A stretch of DNA of 54,952 nucleotides, from positions 1 through 54,952 of the forward strand of contig NZ_JASISO010000028.1 in the NCBI RefSeq assembly GCF_030063135.1, in the 5' to 3' direction. Shown piece by piece: positions 34,362 through 43,186 of this stretch; position 1 is the stretch's first letter, and each line of letters opens with the position of its first letter. Position numbers and translations under genes: made by a program. The stretch is from Streptomyces sp. G-G2. GTDB taxonomy: Bacteria > Actinomycetota > Actinomycetes > Streptomycetales > Streptomycetaceae. The notes beneath the pieces are model-generated. The model searched no databases, had not been told where the DNA came from, and saw only the letters and a program-made list of their open reading frames with translations.

Positions 34362-35770
34362 GCGGTGCTCCCGGGCGTCGAGCGGTCGGCGGGCAGGGGG
34401 GAGGCGGTGGTGGGGGCGGCGGTCGCGGCGGTGAGGGCGTTCGGCAGGGCCGCGATGATGCGGCCGCAGTCGGCCAGCAGCTCCGGCCCGGTCGCGGCGC
34501 TGAGGAAGCACAGCGCTGCCATGGAATTGGCCCCACCCGCCTCCTCGTAGGGCGGGACCGGGCTGCCGGGCGGGAGGCTGTGCTCGCGCACCAGCTCCAC
34601 GCGGGTTCCCGGCGCGACCAGGGCGGGCCAGTCGACCGCCCCGAAGTCCCAGGCCGGGAGCTCGGTCCAGGGCTGGCCCTCGGGGTCGACGGCGAGCACG
34701 ACGAGGGATCCGGCGGCGCCCTGGCCCTCGGTCAGCATCCGCTCCGGGTAGGCGACCTCCCGGCCGAGCAGCTGGCACACCAGCATGCCGATCATGTCGA
34801 GCCCGAAGACGGTCTCCACCTGCCGCGTGGTCATCACCCCACCGAAGCGGGCCGCGGTCTCGATCAGCCACATGGCCCCGTCCGCGCCGAGTTTGATCTC
34901 GGTGTGGGTGGCGCAGGTGTCGAGCCCGAGCGCGTCGACGGCGGCGCGCGACACCTCCTCGATCCGGCGCTGCAACGCGATCGGGAGGGCGGCCGGAGCC
35001 AGGCTCGCCCGCTCGGTGAAGGGCGCGATGGTCGGCATCCGCCCGGTGATGCAGAGCGGGTGGTAGCGGCCGTCGGCGACGATCCCCTCCACGCTGACGT
35101 AGTCGCCCCAGCCGGCCCCGTCGAACCAGCCGGAGGCCTCTCCGGTCACGATCTCCTCCAGCAGGAAATCGCTGACACCCTCGTCCGCGGCGTGCAGTTC
35201 CGCGTAACCCTGCGCGGAGGACGCCTCCATGACGGTGCGTCCGGTCTTCCAGCCCTCCTCGGCCTGCTGCTCGTTCCACACGGTGAGATGGGCCGTGGAA
35301 CCCGCGCTCCACGCGGCCTTCAGGAGGAGCGGCGGCCGCAGGGTCTCGAAGGCGGTCGCGATGTCCTGCGGAGCGTGGATCTCCGCGAACCCCGGTACGG
35401 GCACCCCGGCGTCACGCCAGATCCTGCGCATCAGGCGCTTGTCCCGCGCCCCCGCGACCCGCTCGCCGGCGCCGCGCAGCCCGAGCCGCAGGCTCGCGTG
35501 GGCGACGGCCACCACCGCGTACTCCGACAGGGTCAGCACCGCCGCCGCGCCGACGCGGCGGGCGTGGGAACAGATCAGATCGACCAGTTCCACCCCCTCG
35601 CCCGGCAGGGCCGTGGTGACCGACGCGCACCCGGGCAGCCACACCGGCTCGGTGGAGCGAGGCAGTGACGCGAGCGCCAGGACGTGCACCTCGGCATGGG
35701 CCGCGATTCTCGGGACCGCGTACTCCAGCGGAGGGCCGCCCTTGGCATAGACGAAGAGGATCGGGGTCAT
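34358..35770 (-). CDS. ATP-grasp ligase
   Basis: A 470-residue ATP-grasp enzyme. The core has KRLMRRIWRDAGVPVPGFAE, LLLKAAWSAGSTAHL, VSDFLLEEIVTGEASGW and EIKLGADGAMWLIETAARFG (metal-binding E and N-equivalent region). The organisation matches the dipeptide/L-amino acid ligase and carboxylate-amine ligase branch, which joins a carboxylate to an amine through an acyl-phosphate. AGGAG before ATG 35770 is clear. It is the first gene of the operon ATP-grasp, dikinase-like, MFS. A role making a small peptide or amide natural product is inferred from the exporter and the dikinase. No standard biosynthetic enzyme (NRPS/PKS) is nearby. Confidence 0.82.
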   Translation of the reverse strand: MTPILFVYAKGGPPLEYAVPRIAAHAEVHVLALASLPRSTEPVWLPGCASVTTALPGEGVELVDLICSHARRVGAAAVLTLSEYAVVAVAHASLRLGLRGAGERVAGARDKRLMRRIWRDAGVPVPGFAEIHAPQDIATAFETLRPPLLLKAAWSAGSTAHLTVWNEQQAEEGWKTGRTVMEASSAQGYAELHAADEGVSDFLLEEIVTGEASGWFDGAGWGDYVSVEGIVADGRYHPLCITGRMPTIAPFTERASLAPAALPIALQRRIEEVSRAAVDALGLDTCATHTEIKLGADGAMWLIETAARFGGVMTTRQVETVFGLDMIGMLVCQLLGREVAYPERMLTEGQGAAGSLVVLAVDPEGQPWTELPAWDFGAVDWPALVAPGTRVELVREHSLPPGSPVPPYEEAGGANSMAALCFLSAATGPELLADCGRIIAALPNALTAATAAPTTASPLPADRSTPGSTA

Positions 35771-36694
35771 GGTGCTCCTGAGGTTGAGGGGAGACGCCGT
35801 GTGGCGCGGCGTCGTCGGCGGACGATCCGTACGCGGTGTCACCACGTACCGACCACGGGTAACTAGAGCACGGCGGTAGACGCTGGACGCACAGGTGTGC
35901 ACCTACTCGGTTAGGCGTTCGCCAAACAACCGCGATCGCCAACTGGAGCCTGGGGGAGGGGATTTCAGCCACCCGCTCGGAGCCCTCGGGGGTCATCCCG
36001 TCCGCGGGTCCGGCCCGGGAGGTCGTCGCCGTCCGGCCGGGGACCGGAGCGGCCGCGGCGGCGGCGGGAGGGCCGGGGTCCTGGGGTTCAGGCCGATGGC
36101 CGATCGCCTTCTGGATCTGCCGCGCGCCTCCCGATCTGGCCGAACTGGCCTCCTTCCCCGTTGCCGCCGAGGTGTCCCGCGGGTGCCATGTCGGGGCGCT
36201 GCTCCTGGCCGCAGGTGCGCGCGGGGGCCGGCCCCCGGCGACGACACCGGTGGCACCCATTTCCCGTCCGGGGAACGGCAGCGCTCCACGCCTCCTCCGA
36301 GGGGGACGCCGTGCTGATCGCCGACGGTGTGGGGGAGGCACTGCGGATGCGTCCGCCTGTGACGAGGCCCACGAGGGTTCACGCCCGGCCTCGACGCACG
36401 GCGAGCCGGGTCGCTCAGTGGGCCGGGTCTCCCGGGGCGGCCGCTGGCGGAACTCCTCGCCAGGGCGGAATCGTCCGCCGCGCGTACGGGCCCCGATGAC
36501 GTTCTGCTCGACGCCCGTGAATTGCACGCGTCCAGGCCGGGCGACTCCTACCGGCTGCCCCTGCGCGGCATCGTCCTCGCCCCGGGCCGGCCATTGCCGG
36601 AGCGGCTGCGCTCCGGTGCGGCCGCCGCGCGGAGCGAAGGTGGATCGCTCGCGTCGACTGCTCCGCCCGTCGTACCGGGGCCGCCGCTGCCGGT
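35771..36694. other. Remnant-rich region without an intact gene
   Basis: There is no gene with a good start and length. On the plus strand, frames 36088-36240 and 36380-36680 look partly coding (PDLAELASFPVAAEVSRG; DDVLLDARELHASRPGDSYR; LPLRGIVLAPGRPLPERLRS) but shift repeatedly. I cannot name the family. The ATP-grasp promoter should lie in 35771-35950. Confidence 0.35.
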
Positions 36695-36903
36695 CGACGT
36701 GCCGCTACGGATGGCGTTGTGGCGCCGCACCCACGAGGGCAGCCCCGTCGGACGCGACCAGCTCATGCACCATTCCGATGCCGGGTCGCGCGACACCGGC
36801 GTGCGCTTCACCGAGCACCAGCCGATCGAGGGCATCCGCCCCTCGATCGGCAGCGTCGGGGACGCGTATGACAACGCGCTGATGGAGACGATCGACGGCC
36901 TGG
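36695..36903 (+). mobile_element. IS3-family transposase fragment (OrfB DDE part)
   Basis: One frame reads MALWRRTHEGSPVGRDQLMH, HSDAGSRDTGVRFTEHQPIE and GIRPSIGSVGDAYDNALMET. This is the central rve/DDE region of IS3 OrfB, with the second D (HHSDAGS) and the final E (ALMET). Upstream and downstream parts are missing, so it is inactive. Downstream to 37077 an open stretch (VGTLVVTVLVSWCYSNDNGL to a TGA) is unassigned. Confidence 0.7.
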
Positions 36904-37380
36904 GCCATCACCGAGACCAGCACCGCTTGGCGGGGGGCGACACCACGCTGGTGGCCGCGGGTCGGCACCTTGGTGGTGACCGTGCTCGTCAGCTGGTGCT
37001 ACAGCAACGACAACGGCCTGACGGGTGGTACCAAGATGACGAAGCAACGGGTGGCACCCCTCATGGGCAAGGCCTGACGGCAGCCGCCTCCTTCCGTGGT
37101 GCCGCTCCCGCGCAGGCGAGAGCGGCACCCACCGGGGCTCGTCAGACCGACGCCAGGCGCCCGGGGCCCGGTCCGATTGCCTCAGCCGATACCCTCGCGC
37201 CGCGTCGGTCTCCCCGGGAAGGTAGCGATCCGCAGCCGGATATGCCGTGCACGGCGATCCATTGCGGCCACTGCGTCGACCCCCGCCCGACCACGCCAAC
37301 GTCAACGCCAGATCAGGTTTCCCCACAATCGGCAGCGGATCGCCGGGCACGCCGAGAGGTTCCAGAGGCGCTGACCAGCC

Positions 37381-38220
37381 TCAGTGGAACGCGGCGATAT
37401 TGCGGGCGGCCCAGTCGGCGAAGGGGCGCGGGGCGCGGCCCAAGATCCGCCGCACGTCCGGGCTGACGCGCAGCTCGGCCGGGTTCGGGGAGCCGAGGAT
37501 GTCCAGGGTGTCTGCGGCGAGTTCCACCGGCATGTTCTGGGACATGGCTGCCTTGGCCTCGTCGCGGGTCAGGTCGTGGAACCGCACTGGCGAGGCCAGC
37601 GCGGCGGCGATGGCTTCCGTCTGCTGGCGCGGCGTGATCCTCTCAGGTCCGGTCAGTTCGTACACGGCGCCGGTGTGCTGGTGATCCAGCAGGCAGGCCG
37701 CCGCGACCTCGGCGATGTCTGCCGGGTCGATGACCGGTACCCCGACGTCGCCGAAGGGCGCGGCGACGACCCGCTGCGCGCGGACGGACTCGGCCCACCA
37801 CAGCGCGTTGGAGGCGAAGCCGCCCGGCCGCAGGATGGTCCAGTCCAAGCCGGACGCGCGCAGTACGTCCTCCACCGCGCGCATCGCGATCCGCGTCGGG
37901 CCGTAGGGCCTGGTGGCTACGCCCTGCGAGGTGAGCAGGACGACTTGGCGAACCCCACTGTCCGCGGCTTGGGCGATGATGTCGGCCGGGCTGGCTCCGG
38001 CGGCGTGCATGTCGCCGGCCAGCAGCAGAAACAGCGCCTTCGCCCCGGCCAGTACGGGTTCAAGGCCGGCGGGCTCGGCCAGGTCGGCCGCCACGTGGCG
38101 GACACCGTCCGGCACGGCCGCCGCGTGCCGCGACACTGCCGTCACCTGCTGTCCCGCCTCGGCCAGCGCCCGCGTCAGCGGCCGGCCCACATTCCCGGTA
38201 GCCCCGGTCACCACGATCAT
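37381..38220 (-). CDS. NmrA-like NAD(P)H-binding oxidoreductase
   Basis: A 279-residue atypical SDR. The cofactor motif is MIVVTGATGNVGRPLTRALA. VRQVVLLTSQGVATRPYGPT, LDWTILRPGGFASNALWWAE and a YELTGPERITPRQQTEAIAA segment match NmrA/quinone-reductase-like proteins. GAGGAG 6 nt before ATG 38220 is strong. It is divergent from an HxlR regulator, a very common pair in actinobacteria for redox or electrophile response. It is similar in type to the frameshifted gene at 6450 but clearly a different copy. Confidence 0.88.
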   Translation of the reverse strand: MIVVTGATGNVGRPLTRALAEAGQQVTAVSRHAAAVPDGVRHVAADLAEPAGLEPVLAGAKALFLLLAGDMHAAGASPADIIAQAADSGVRQVVLLTSQGVATRPYGPTRIAMRAVEDVLRASGLDWTILRPGGFASNALWWAESVRAQRVVAAPFGDVGVPVIDPADIAEVAAACLLDHQHTGAVYELTGPERITPRQQTEAIAAALASPVRFHDLTRDEAKAAMSQNMPVELAADTLDILGSPNPAELRVSPDVRRILGRAPRPFADWAARNIAAFH

Positions 38221-38289
38221 GATTGGCTCCTCGCTCGATCTCTTCTGTGACCTGGAGGCTAGAAGGTGGGCTAACTTCTCGTAAGGACA

Positions 38290-38301
38290 TACCTGCGGGT
38301 A
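38290..38301. promoter_or_regulatory. Candidate HxlR operator
   Basis: TACC-TGCG-GGTA is an inverted repeat 10 bp before the HxlR ATG and 70 bp before the divergent NmrA-like gene. GTAAG occurs on both sides of it. Confidence 0.35.
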
Positions 38302-38311
38302 AGCTCATCAC

Positions 38312-38683
38312 ATGACGGAAGGCGCACAGCTCACAGAGGGCGAGGTGGGAAAGCCGTATGACGTGTTTCACACCGACTGCCCCGCACGCGATGTGGTCGA
38401 CCATGTGACCAGCAGGTGGGGCGTCTGGGTCTTGATCTCCTTGCGAAATAACAACCTCCGGTTCTTCGAGCTGCGCGAGAGCATCCAGGGCATCAGCGAG
38501 AAGATGCTCGCCCAGACCCTGCGTGCGCTGGTTCAGGACGGCTTGGTCTGGCGGGAGGTCAAACCAACGACGCCGCCCCAGGTCACTTACGGGCTGACCG
38601 AGTTCGGTCAGGACGTCGGCGGCCCGCTGACAGAGCTGTTCGACCGGATCACACAGCGGCTGTCGCCGCGCAGCGTGGAATAG
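38312..38683 (+). CDS. HxlR-family transcriptional regulator
   Basis: A 123-residue winged-helix regulator with the HxlR signature CPARDVVDHVTSRWGVWVLI, RFFELRESIQGISEKMLAQT and LRALVQDGLVWREVKPTTPP. The Cys in DCPARD may be a redox sensor. It lies divergent from the NmrA-like gene. No strong ribosome binding site is seen before ATG 38312, so it may be leaderless or weakly expressed. Confidence 0.9.
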   Translation: MTEGAQLTEGEVGKPYDVFHTDCPARDVVDHVTSRWGVWVLISLRNNNLRFFELRESIQGISEKMLAQTLRALVQDGLVWREVKPTTPPQVTYGLTEFGQDVGGPLTELFDRITQRLSPRSVE

Positions 38684-38950
38684 GGCGGTCGCCGCCGACG
38701 CACATCCGCGACGCGATGAAGCGCGCGGCCGACGCCCCGCGCTCGCCGCGAGGGGTGCCGACGAGGGTGGTGTGCGTCAGGTGGGCGGGCTGGCGGCTGG
38801 GGAGGGTGGCGAGCACGGCGTTGTCGCTCACGACCCACCGGCGGCTGCCTCAACCCGGACTGGCTTCAATGCTGACCGGCTGCCAACTGCTGCGGCCGCC
38901 CGTAGCTCTGCCCGGATCATGGCGGGCCAGGCTCTGCGGAAGCGGGCCAT

Positions 38951-39458
38951 GACGGTCTCAAAGGCCGGCGCGTCGTCGCCGCGGGCGGCCGTTCCCGGAT
39001 CCTGGTCCTCACCACCTTCGACCTGGACGAGTACGCGCACGCGGCCCCGCGCGCCGGAGCCAGCGGGTTTCTGCTCAAGGACGCCGAACCCGAGGAACTG
39101 CTCGCCGGGATCCGCGCCGTGGCCTCGGGTGACGCCGTCATCGCCCCGGGCCTGACCCGCCAGGCTTCTCGATGCCTACGCCGACCGGCTCCCCCGGCGA
39201 CCGGCCGACCCTCGTCCGGCGGCCCACCCCAGCATCCAGGCCTTGACCGAGCGGGAACACCAGGTCCTGGTGGCCATCGGGCAGGGCTGGAACAACAGTG
39301 AGATTGCCGAACGCCTGGTTCTGTCCGAAAGCACCGTGAAGACCCACGTGGGCCGCATCCTGGCAAAGATCGGTGCTCGCGGCCGGATCCAGGCCGTCAT
39401 CCTCGCGTACGACATCGGCCTGGCCCGCCCGCACCAGCGGTGGCGTAGCGGCACATGA
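38951..39458 (+). pseudogene. NarL/LuxR response regulator fragment with frameshift
   Basis: The first frame reads DGLKGRRVVAAGGRSRILVL and TTFDLDEYAHAAPRAGASGF with LLKDAEPEELLAGIRAVASG, the back half of a receiver domain including the switch Thr and Lys (LLKD). A shift near 39165 leads to RLLDAYADRLPRRPADP and the LuxR helix-turn-helix LTEREHQVLVAIGQGWNNSE and IAERLVLSESTVKTHVGRIL. The phosphorylated Asp and the receiver N-terminus are missing. The rest of 38684-38950 shows no gene. Confidence 0.75.
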
Positions 39459-39646
39459 GGAGGACGACGGCAACACGATCGTGAGACGGGCCGCGGCTAC
39501 GCGTGAGAACCGGGTCTCAGACAGTCGGCGGCCGCGCCGGACAGGAAGACAGCGCAGCGGTGGCGAAACCGGGTGGCGCCAGGTTGTCGTACTGGTACCG
39601 CACATGTCGCCTGGAGAACCGACGGAGTGCCACGACCGCACCGCCG

Positions 39647-39671
39647 GATCGTCTACATCATGTAGACGATC
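39647..39671. promoter_or_regulatory. BlaI/MecI-type palindrome upstream of the ZIP gene
   Basis: GATCGTCTACAT, one central C, then the exact reverse complement ATGTAGACGATC: a perfect 25-bp palindrome. The TACA-x3-TGTA core is typical of BlaI/MecI/CopY repressors. Two close relatives occur at 42984 and 46202. It ends 83 bp before the ZIP start. Confidence 0.75.
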
Positions 39672-39691
39672 ACCCTTCGGGAGGTCTATGG

Positions 39692-39708
39692 TTAGCGCAG
39701 CCTTACCT
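39692..39708 (+). promoter_or_regulatory. Iron-box-like site (DmdR/IdeR type)
   Basis: TTAGCGCAGCCTTACCT keeps most of the TTAGGTTAGGCTAACCTAA iron-box pattern (TTAG, AG-x-CT, ACCT). It is 46 bp before the ZIP transporter ATG, a position suited to repression by DmdR1/IdeR with iron. Confidence 0.5.
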
Positions 39709-39754
39709 CATATCGGAGGTAGGTCTCCCTGTTGCCCTCTCCTGCGGAGTTTCC

Positions 39755-40585
39755 ATGTCCGGCTCTCAGATCGCGCTCCTCGGCGCCATCGCGGGTTTCA
39801 CGATCTTCCTCGGGCTGCCGATCGGTCGCCTCCGCAACGCGACCCCGCGGCTGAAGGGCGGCATGAACGCCGTCGCGATCGGCATTCTGGTCTTCCTCGT
39901 GTGGGACATACTCAGCCACGCCTGGGAGCCCGTGGACGAAGCGTTGAAGGGCGCGCACTGGGGCACCTCGCTCACCGACGGGCTGGTGCTGTCCGCGGGC
40001 CTCGCGGTGGGACTCGGCGGGCTTGTGCAGTACGACCGCTGGATCGCCGCCCGGCGCGCCGGTTCGGCCCGTCCGGTCGGCCCGGGAGCGGCGGCCGCCG
40101 CCGAACTCGCACCGGCCGTGAGGTCGTACGCGGGCGAACTCGCCCTGATGATCGCCACGGGCATCGGCCTGCACAACTTCGCCGAGGGCCTCGCCATCGG
40201 CAGTTCCGCTGCCCAGGGTGAGATCTCCCTGGCAGTCTTGCTCGTGATCGGCTTCGGCCTGCACAACGCCACCGAGGGCTTCGGCATCGTCGCCCCGCTC
40301 GCCGCCGAGGGCGAACGTCCCTCCTGGGGCACGCTCCTGCTACTGGGCGCGATCGGTGGCGGACCGACGTTCCTCGGGACCCTGCTCGGACAGCACCTCG
40401 TCAACGACACGCTGTCCATCGCCTTCCTCGGCCTGGCCGCGGGGTCGATCCTCTACGTCGTCATCGAGCTGCTGGCCGTGGCCCGGCGCAGCGCCGCGAC
40501 GAAGGAGTTGACCACCTGGTGCATCCTGCTCGGCCTGCTGCTGGGCTTCACGACCGACGCGGTCGTCACCGCCGCCGGAGTCTGA
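39755..40585 (+). CDS. ZIP family metal transporter
   Basis: A 276-residue inner-membrane transporter with about 8 helices. The metal-path motifs are HNFAEGLAIGSSAAQGEISL in helix 4 and HNATEGFGIVAPLAAEG in helix 5. A further helix contains TFLGTLLGQHLVNDTLSIAF. It resembles ZupT-like ZIP proteins that import zinc, iron or manganese. The start ATG 39755 (MSGSQIALLGAIAGFTIFLG) has CGGAG about 8 nt upstream. Upstream DNA combines a BlaI-type palindrome and an iron-box-like site, so expression may respond to two signals. Confidence 0.88.
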   Translation: MSGSQIALLGAIAGFTIFLGLPIGRLRNATPRLKGGMNAVAIGILVFLVWDILSHAWEPVDEALKGAHWGTSLTDGLVLSAGLAVGLGGLVQYDRWIAARRAGSARPVGPGAAAAAELAPAVRSYAGELALMIATGIGLHNFAEGLAIGSSAAQGEISLAVLLVIGFGLHNATEGFGIVAPLAAEGERPSWGTLLLLGAIGGGPTFLGTLLGQHLVNDTLSIAFLGLAAGSILYVVIELLAVARRSAATKELTTWCILLGLLLGFTTDAVVTAAGV

Positions 40586-40876
40586 CCCGTCGAACCCGAG
40601 CCCCGGTCCGTCAGTTCTCCGCCTGGTGGCAATCGGCCGCGTCACCGCCAACGACCACGAACTCTGGGTCAACCGCTCCACCGACAGCGGCCAGGATTTC
40701 ACTGGCACAGCTTGTACTCCACGGTGCCAGTGTCTCCTGCGGTGGGGCCTACGGCCTGGTGGCGGGGCTCGCACCACACGTGCTGCGTGCTCGGCGTACG
40801 TCGGCTCAGGAGCCGCGACGACTGATCACGGCCCGGAGTCGTCACAGCGATGACGGCTGCCCGTGGGCGTCGATGG
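40586..40876. other. Gap with a faint secreted-protein scrap
   Basis: One plus frame near 40626-40715 reads RVTANDHELWVNRSTDSGQD and FTGTA, resembling streptomycete exported proteins, but there is no start or continuation. Nothing else is seen. Confidence 0.25.
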
Positions 40877-41704
40877 TTACTTGAGGATGTTGACGGCGCG
40901 CGCCACGACGAGCAGGACCGTCAGCAAAGAGACCGCCGACTGGAGCATCATCAGCATTTTCGCCCACCGCGTCACCGGCATCACATCGGTCGGGCTGAAC
41001 GCGGTGGCGTTGGTGAAGGAGAGGTAGAAGTAGTCGGGGAAGGCCGGTTCCCAGTGCGGCGGAGCCAGTTCGGGGCTCTGCATCTGCGGGAACAGGAAGT
41101 CCGGGTATCTGTGCGTGGCGTGCGCCCGGGCGACCGGACCGCCCCTGTCCCACTCCCAGTACCAGAGGGCGAAGGCGATCACATTGGTCAGCCAGATACC
41201 GCCGCCGGTCACGAGCAGTGACGTCGCGTCGCTGCCCTCCGTCCCCGTCACCAGACCGACCACCAGCCTGACCGCAGACCAACCGTTGGCCGCGCTGATG
41301 AGGGCTGTCAGGACGAGTTCGGCGAGCCGGTAGATCTGCGAGGACCGCTCGATACGGCGCGGGTTGCCCGCGATCAGCGCCAACACCAGGGCGATCTCAA
41401 GTCCGGGCAGCAGCCACTCGGGCTTGACGGACAGCCGCTCCGGGAGCGTCCACTGCAGCGCGACGGCGGTGAGCACGGCAGCGGTCGAGGCCCACCGGTT
41501 CTCGCCCTGCGTCACCCGCTGCCAGGCGGGCAGCCGATGGTGCGCAGTGGCTTCAGGTAGTTCGGGAGTACGTGGCACATGGCCATGGTGGTGCGGTGGG
41601 GGCTCCGGTGTCCATCTGTGGCGTACCCGCCCCCGGCCATGGATTGTCGTACACGGCGCTTCCCGTGCGGCGGACAGCACCTGCGGTCCCACCGCCAAGG
41701 TCAC
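40877..41704 (-). CDS. Integral membrane protein with channel-like C-terminus
   Basis: Up to 275 residues, with an uncertain start (GTG 41704 or GTG 41578, VPRTPELPEATA). Four hydrophobic regions are visible: STAAVLTAVALQWTLPERLS, LLPGLEIALVLALIAGN, LLVTGGGIWLTNVIAFALWY and KMLMMLQSAVSLLTVLLVVA. Before the last helix the segment YFYLSFTNATAFSPTDVMPV looks like an ion-channel pore loop. The family is common in streptomycetes but I cannot assign transport activity. A degraded paralogue lies just upstream on the same strand. It is convergent with the ZIP gene. Confidence 0.7.
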   Translation of the reverse strand: MTLAVGPQVLSAAREAPCTTIHGRGRVRHRWTPEPPPHHHGHVPRTPELPEATAHHRLPAWQRVTQGENRWASTAAVLTAVALQWTLPERLSVKPEWLLPGLEIALVLALIAGNPRRIERSSQIYRLAELVLTALISAANGWSAVRLVVGLVTGTEGSDATSLLVTGGGIWLTNVIAFALWYWEWDRGGPVARAHATHRYPDFLFPQMQSPELAPPHWEPAFPDYFYLSFTNATAFSPTDVMPVTRWAKMLMMLQSAVSLLTVLLVVARAVNILK

Positions 41705-41744
41705 CTCCGGCGCGCCTCCCCGGCAGCGCGGCCGGGATCACGAT

Positions 41745-41986
41745 CGCGCCGAGGCGGCGGTCGATGAGCCAGGTCGCGCCGTTGCGGCGGCGGCCAGTGC
41801 TGTGGCCCTTACTGCCCGGGCGGGCTGGCCGGGCGCGCCACCAGGCTGCCAGGGGTCCGTCGGACTGGTGGCGGTGGCGTTCGTGACGGACACGTACAGG
41901 TAGTCCTCGAGGTCGGGACCGAGAAGCGGGTCACCGGCCCACTGCTGGAGGCGAGCGGGCCCATCCGTGCGGATGCGAGCTCTTGG
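41745..41986 (-). pseudogene. Remnant of a second channel-like membrane protein
   Basis: The minus-strand frame reads DGPARLQQWAGDPLLGPDLE and DYLYVSVTNATATSPTDPWQ, then decays. YLYVSVTNATATSPTD is the counterpart of YFYLSFTNATAFSPTD in the intact gene downstream, so this is a truncated tandem paralogue. The helix after the pore-like loop is lost. Confidence 0.6.
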
Positions 41987-42015
41987 AGCATCCGGGTGAG
42001 GTATCGGGTGCGGGG

Positions 42016-42046
42016 TTGAGCCTGCGGTGGGCGGACTCTCTAGCGT
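42016..42046 (+). promoter_or_regulatory. Candidate YceI promoter
   Basis: TTGAGC (42016-42021) and TAGCGT (42041-42046) are spaced by 19 bp, fitting a vegetative sigma promoter 51 bp before the YceI start. Confidence 0.4.
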
Positions 42047-42096
42047 GGGCTCTGCAGCAGCTCGTCCCCTCCCCTTCCTCTCTGTGGAGTACGCCG

Positions 42097-42651
42097 ATGA
42101 CCTCGAAGCCCCTGGCTGACCTCACCGGGCACTATGTGCTCGATCCCGCTCACACCAGCATCGCGTTCGTCGCCCGCCACGCGATGGTCACCAAAGTCCG
42201 CGGTACCTTCCGCGAGTTCGACGGCACCGCGGACCTGGACGGTTCCGAGCCGGGTAAGTCCTGGGCGAAGGTGACGATCCAGGCCGCCAGTATCGACACG
42301 GGCAACGAGCAGCGCGACGGCCACCTGCGCACCAATGACTTCCTCGACGCGCCGGGCTTTCCCGAGATCACCTTCACCAGCAGCGGTGTCAGCCAGCTCG
42401 ACGAGACGCGCTACCGGGTCGAAGGAGACCTGTCGATCAAGGACGTCACCCGGCCGGTCGGAATCGACTTCGAGTTCATGGGCAGTGCCACCGACCCCTT
42501 CGGCAACCGGCGGGTGGGGTTCGAAGGCGCGGTGACGATCAGCCGCAAGGAGTACGGCATCACCTGGAACGCCGCGCTGGAGGGAGGCGGCGTACTCGTG
42601 GGGGACAAGGTGGTCCTGGAGTTCGACGTATCCGCGATCAAGCAGGACTGA
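42097..42651 (+). CDS. YceI family lipid-binding protein
   Basis: A 184-residue lipocalin-like beta-barrel. The family pattern YVLDPAHTSIAFVARHAMVT, KVRGTFREFDGTADLDGSEP, GNEQRDGHLRTNDFLDAPGF and GDLSIKDVTRPVGIDFEF is complete. YceI proteins bind isoprenoid or other long-chain lipids; there is no signal peptide here, as in many streptomycete members. GTGGAG about 8 nt before ATG 42097 supports the start. It is one of several stress-type genes in this region. Confidence 0.92.
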   Translation: MTSKPLADLTGHYVLDPAHTSIAFVARHAMVTKVRGTFREFDGTADLDGSEPGKSWAKVTIQAASIDTGNEQRDGHLRTNDFLDAPGFPEITFTSSGVSQLDETRYRVEGDLSIKDVTRPVGIDFEFMGSATDPFGNRRVGFEGAVTISRKEYGITWNAALEGGGVLVGDKVVLEFDVSAIKQD

Positions 42652-42983
42652 CAGCCACGGCGGCTACCTCGTCACTGTCCGAGATCTGAGGGATTGCGCC
42701 CTTCGCCGGACACGGTGATGGCGAACGCGTGCCCCACCCGTCACGGCATCCGCCCGGCCACGGGACTGCTTCCGGGCCACGATGTCCGTTTCGTCCACGC
42801 GAGACGGGATCGTGGTCACGGTGGTGCGGCGAGGGACCTGTCGAGCGGCTCGTCAACGCGTCCTGGGGTCAGCGGGCCGTCGGCCGCACCGGGGCGCCGC
42901 GAGGACGTCGGCCTCCAGCTCGCCCGCAGGGCGCTACTCCGCGACCCTGTCGCCCATGGGCGGCGTCCCTCCGCGCATGGATC
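42652..42983. other. Gap without a recognisable gene
   Basis: No frame on either strand gives a convincing product. The region ends at the BlaI-type palindrome of the two-component operon. Confidence 0.4.
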
Positions 42984-43001
42984 GTCTACAGTGCTGTAGA
43001 C
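42984..43001. promoter_or_regulatory. BlaI/MecI-type palindrome upstream of the two-component operon
   Basis: GTCTACAG-TG-CTGTAGAC, a perfect 18-bp palindrome preceded by GATC as at 39647. It is 181 bp before the response regulator and 5 bp before a small ORF at 43007. Confidence 0.75.
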
Positions 43002-43006
43002 CGTAT

Positions 43007-43186
43007 ATGCTCTGGTCGCCGGTCGGCCGGGCGCTCCAGGTCGGCGTATGGGCTCGCTGCCTCGTTCCCGTGATGGCCCTCTTCCTCGCACCCGCGCGAC
43101 CGCGCCGCGTCCTGCAGCGCCACTGCCGCCCCGGCGGTGAAGACCGGCTGAGGCGCTGTTCAAGGAGGGAAGGGCCGTCATCATGA
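43007..43186 (+). CDS. Possible small membrane peptide coupled to the response regulator
   Basis: A 59-codon frame from ATG 43007 to a TGA that overlaps the response regulator ATG by 4 bp (ATGA). The middle is hydrophobic (GVWARCLVPVMALFLAPARP) and the ends are basic. No ribosome binding site precedes it and the ATG is 5 bp after the palindrome, so translation could be leaderless or absent. The neat overlap is the main argument for it being real. Confidence 0.3.
   Translation: MLWSPVGRALQVGVWARCLVPVMALFLAPARPRRVLQRHCRPGGEDRLRRCSRREGPSS

Noticed and set aside
38649..38831. 60-residue minus ORF beginning MSDNAVLATLPSRQP
   Set aside because: Plausible composition but no recognisable family, ribosome binding site or context; may be a scrap or chance.
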